Shown one piece after another: positions 5,155 to 7,123 of a DNA stretch of 7,123 nt (positions are counted from its first letter, which is position 1; each line of letters starts with the position of its first letter). A program made the translations under genes and the position numbers. Location of the stretch: the NCBI GenBank assembly GCA_018896395.1, contig JAHIMN010000136.1, positions 1-7,123 of the forward strand. The letters run 5' to 3'. The stretch comes from Verrucomicrobiota bacterium. Lineage in GTDB: Bacteria > Verrucomicrobiota > Kiritimatiellia > JAAZAB01. A model generated the notes under the pieces. That model saw only the letters and a program-made list of their open reading frames with translations. It searched no databases and was not told the DNA's origin.

Positions 5155-5949
5155 TTATTCCTTCTCCTTGCCTTTACCCTTGGTTTCCTTCCATTTCTCT
5201 GCCTTGGCCTTCGGTTCTTTGCCCTTGACTTCCTTGCCTTTTACTTCCTGGCCTTCCTTCGTCTCGCCCTCGCCCTCGCCCTCGCCCTCAACTTCGCCTT
5301 CCGGCTTTGCGCCGATGACTTCCGGTTCCGCCGCGCCTTCCACCGCCGCTTCCTCCGGCAGCACTTCCTCTTCCACGTGCGGCAGGAGCACCGATGCAAC
5401 CGCAATGTCCGGGGCGGTGAGCATCATCATCTTTTTAAGGTCAATTTTCAGGTCGCGTACAAAAAGGCTGTCGCCGATTTTCAGCTGACTGACGTCCAGA
5501 ACGAATTCCTTGACGATATCCATCGGCAGGCATTCCACGTCCACCGTGCGCAACAGGTGTTCCAGGATGCCGTCTTCCTGGGTGACGCCTAACGGTTCGC
5601 CCGTCAACCGGATGGCGACCGGCACGCGCAGTTTGCGGGTAAGAGAGATTTCGAGGAAGTCCACGTGCATCAGGTGGTCCCGAATATGATCACGCTGGAC
5701 GTCCTTCAACAGGACTTTGCGGGGAGCGTCGTTGTCCACCGCGAGGTCCATAATCAGGTTTTCGTCCGCCCGGTGCCGGAGTAAGAGTTCGAACTCGTGC
5801 CGTTTGAGCTGGATGGGTTGGGATTGGCCCTGGGTATCATAGACGATGCCGGGCAACCAGCCGTCTTTGCGCAGGCGGCTCACGCGGCGCGAGCCGCGGT
5901 TATCGCGTTTATTCGCCGCCAGTTTAATGGCATCTATTTCCTGAACCAT
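5155..5949 (-). CDS. rplY: 50S ribosomal protein L25 (general stress protein Ctc, long form)
   Basis: L25 of the long TL5/CTC type binds 5S rRNA in the 50S central protuberance. The 264-residue protein has the L25 rRNA-binding domain at about 1-98 (RGSRRVSRLRKDGWLPGIVYD at 18-38, then the strands to HLMHVDFLEI) and the CTC-type beta domain at about 100-190 (VPVAIRLTGEPLGV, with DVSQLKIGDSL at 152-162). Beyond about 191 comes a long low-complexity tail: first acidic (EEEVLPEEAAVEGAAEPE), then a GE run (222-229) encoded by a hexanucleotide repeat, then Lys/Glu-rich with a VKGKE tandem (236-245). Acidic tails are common in long L25 proteins; the switch to a Lys-rich end is less so. The ATG at 5949 follows GGGGAG at 6-nt spacing. 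prs ends 18 nt upstream. Confidence 0.95.
   Translation of the reverse strand: MVQEIDAIKLAANKRDNRGSRRVSRLRKDGWLPGIVYDTQGQSQPIQLKRHEFELLLRHRADENLIMDLAVDNDAPRKVLLKDVQRDHIRDHLMHVDFLEISLTRKLRVPVAIRLTGEPLGVTQEDGILEHLLRTVDVECLPMDIVKEFVLDVSQLKIGDSLFVRDLKIDLKKMMMLTAPDIAVASVLLPHVEEEVLPEEAAVEGAAEPEVIGAKPEGEVEGEGEGEGETKEGQEVKGKEVKGKEPKAKAEKWKETKGKGKEKE
5263..5289 (+). repeat. Hexanucleotide repeat (CTCGCC)4.5 in the rplY tail
   Basis: Four and a half perfect copies of CTCGCC on the plus strand, read as GAGGGC on the coding strand, encode alternating Gly-Glu in the L25 tail. The unit is two codons, so gain or loss of copies would change tail length without a frameshift. Confidence 0.9.
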
Positions 5950-5967
5950 GAATATCTCCCCTATAGA

Positions 5968-6900
5968 CTAAATTTTGAACAAGGACGATACCGACTGATT
6001 GTTGTGAATTCTTCGGATAGCTTCCGCGAACAAATCGGCCACGGACAGTACGTGCACGGGCAACGTCTTGGGCGGCATCCTTAATGGCACGCTATCCGTC
6101 ACAACAAATTCCTGAATGGCCGACTGCTTCAGGCGCTCGTAGGCCTCCGGGATGAAGACGGCGTGGGTGACCGCCGCGACAATATCGCGGGCGCCCGCCG
6201 CTTTCAGGAGCTTGGCCGCCGCGCAGAGTGTGCCGCCGGTCGTAATGAGATCGTCCACCAGGATGCAGGTTTTGCCCTTAACATTGCCGACCAGATTATA
6301 GGATTCGACCTCCGTTGGGCTGATGCGTTGTTTGGCCACGATCGCCAATCCCGAGTTCAACAGGCGCGAGTATTGATAGGCCATCTTCATGCCGCCGGGA
6401 TCGGGGGATACCACTACCGGATCGGCGAGCGCTTTTTCGCGCAGGTATTTCACGATTACCGGGGTGGCGCAAAGGTGATCCACGGGAATATCGAAGAACC
6501 CCTGGATTTGCTGGGCGTGGAAATCCATGGCCAACAGCCGGCTTGTGCCGGCGGCCACCAGCAGATTGGCCACGAGCTTGGCCGTGATTGGCACGCGCGG
6601 CTGGTCCTTGCGGTCCTGGCGCGCATACCCGTAAAAGGGCATGACGGCCGTGATGCGCGCCGCCGAGGCCCGCCGCATGGCGTCAATCACGATCAGGAGT
6701 TCCATGACGTGCTCATTCGGCGGATAGCATGTGGGCTGGATGATGAACACATCCTTGCCGCGGATGTTATCATCAATTTTTACCGCGATTTCGCCGTCCG
6801 GAAACCGGTTGATTTCGATATGGCCAAGCGAAACTTTCAAATTGCGGGCGATACCCTCGGCTAAGGCCGGATTGGCGCTACCAGTAAAAATTTTAAACAT
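5968..6900 (-). CDS. prs: Ribose-phosphate pyrophosphokinase (PRPP synthetase)
   Basis: Transfers pyrophosphate from ATP to ribose-5-phosphate, giving PRPP for purine, pyrimidine, His, Trp and NAD synthesis. The 310 residues are typical of class I enzymes. Motifs seen are FPDGE (33-37), the ATP-binding RQDRK (94-98), DFHAQQIQGFFDIPVDHL (126-143), the catalytic flexible-loop K190 and R192 (AKQR), and the PRPP-binding loop CILVDDLITTGGTL (212-225). The loop after the SPD motif reads SPDPGGMKMA (165-174) instead of the more usual SPDxGGxxRA. The ATG at 6900 is preceded by AGGAAGGA. It begins 18 nt after the tRNA-Gln gene and is followed after 18 nt by rplY, matching the widespread prs-rplY-pth order. 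Confidence 0.97.
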   Translation of the reverse strand: MFKIFTGSANPALAEGIARNLKVSLGHIEINRFPDGEIAVKIDDNIRGKDVFIIQPTCYPPNEHVMELLIVIDAMRRASAARITAVMPFYGYARQDRKDQPRVPITAKLVANLLVAAGTSRLLAMDFHAQQIQGFFDIPVDHLCATPVIVKYLREKALADPVVVSPDPGGMKMAYQYSRLLNSGLAIVAKQRISPTEVESYNLVGNVKGKTCILVDDLITTGGTLCAAAKLLKAAGARDIVAAVTHAVFIPEAYERLKQSAIQEFVVTDSVPLRMPPKTLPVHVLSVADLFAEAIRRIHNNQSVSSLFKI

Positions 6901-6918
6901 GATTTCCTTCCTGCGGCC

Positions 6919-6989
6919 TTGCCCGACCAGGATTTGAACCTAGACTCTGGCCTCCAAAGGGCCGTGTGCTGCCATTACACCATCGGGCA
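6919..6989 (-). tRNA. tRNA-Gln, anticodon UUG
   Basis: Reading the minus strand, TGCCCGA (6989-6983) pairs perfectly with TCGGGCA (6926-6920) as the acceptor stem. The D arm contains GTG...CAC with an AATGGCAG-type loop. The anticodon stem has GGCC/GGCC around the loop CTTTGGA, whose bases 6957-6955 read TTG. The T arm is CTAGG-TTCAAAT-CCTGG, with one T-G pair. The discriminator is A (6919), and CCA is not encoded. The anticodon reads CAA/CAG, hence glutamine. The outermost anticodon pair (C-A) is mismatched; otherwise the cloverleaf is sound. Only 18 nt separate it from prs, so both may be on one transcript processed by RNase P/E-type cleavage. Confidence 0.95.
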
Positions 6990-7004
6990 GACCGACATAA
7001 AATA

Positions 7005-7031
7005 AAAATACGAGCGCCCGCCGGATGTCAT
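7005..7031 (-). promoter_or_regulatory. Possible promoter for tRNA-Gln and prs
   Basis: On the minus strand ATGACA (7031-7026) resembles a -35 box and TATTTT (7010-7005) a -10 box, with a short 15-nt spacer. The AT-rich run 6997-7010 directly upstream of the tRNA contrasts with the GC-rich surroundings and offers other -10 choices. This is a weak consensus match only. Confidence 0.25.
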
Positions 7032-7048
7032 TTGATATCGGAGATAAG

Positions 7049-7123
7049 TTAAATCGCCTGCGCCACACACGTCCATGCCGGGCACCCGATGGATTTACGC
7101 AGACGCCTATCCAAGTTGCGTCC
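7049..7123 (-). CDS. Possible C-terminal end of an upstream gene (partial)
   Basis: From the right edge the minus strand is open for 24 codons and ends at TAA (7051-7049), about 60 nt before the tRNA gene. The peptide ends SIGCPAWTCVAQAI. It is too short to identify. In many bacteria ispE (CDP-ME kinase) precedes prs, and a Trp-containing tail of this type would not be out of place there, but that is a guess from gene order. Another minus-strand frame is also open here, so this could equally be non-coding. Confidence 0.3.
   Translation of the reverse strand, partial: GRNLDRRLRKSIGCPAWTCVAQAI

Overview
This window is a compact housekeeping cluster, and every gene I can support lies on the minus strand. 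In transcription order (high to low coordinates) it holds: a possible 3' end of an unidentified gene at the right edge, tRNA-Gln(UUG), prs (PRPP synthetase), rplY/ctc (ribosomal protein L25), pth (peptidyl-tRNA hydrolase), rpsF (S6), ssb, rpsR (S18), rplI (L9), dnaB (replicative helicase) and the first 292 codons of a bamA-type outer-membrane assembly factor that leaves the left edge. Short gaps (4, 13, 16 and 18 nt), a 4-nt stop/start overlap between dnaB and bamA, and the absence of any convincing terminator suggest a mostly co-transcribed unit.

Organism: moderately GC-rich and Gram-negative-type, because a BamA homologue with a signal peptide is present. The order prs-rplY-pth-rpsF-ssb-rpsR-rplI-dnaB, together with intergenic repeats of the 'CACGGAT...ATCCGTG' and 'AAATCCGAAA...TTTCGGATTT' types, makes me favour the PVC group (Verrucomicrobiota, Kiritimatiellota, Lentisphaerota or relatives). 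That is inference from remembered gene order and repeat style, not proof.

Functionally the genes serve nucleotide precursor supply (prs), translation (tRNA-Gln, L25, S6, S18, L9, Pth), replication (SSB, DnaB) and envelope biogenesis (BamA). I see no new enzyme system, defence system, CRISPR array or transposase.

The unusual part is the repeats. Three intergenic gaps carry palindromic repeats: 4977-5154 between rplY and pth, 3774-3961 between rpsF and ssb, and 3057-3305 between ssb and rpsR. Small GC-rich palindromes of the CCGCC-N-GGCGG type are nested in the third gap. The same palindrome type lies in frame inside the 3' end of rpsF, where two 30-bp copies encode a 10-residue tandem repeat in the tail of S6. 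This looks like a family of miniature palindromes able to enter both intergenic repeats and protein termini, comparable in style to Rickettsia palindromic elements. It is the best lead here. Several start codons also need care: dnaB is better started at the ATG at 2334, ssb at 3773, and rpsR, rpsF and pth use GTG, TTG and GTG.
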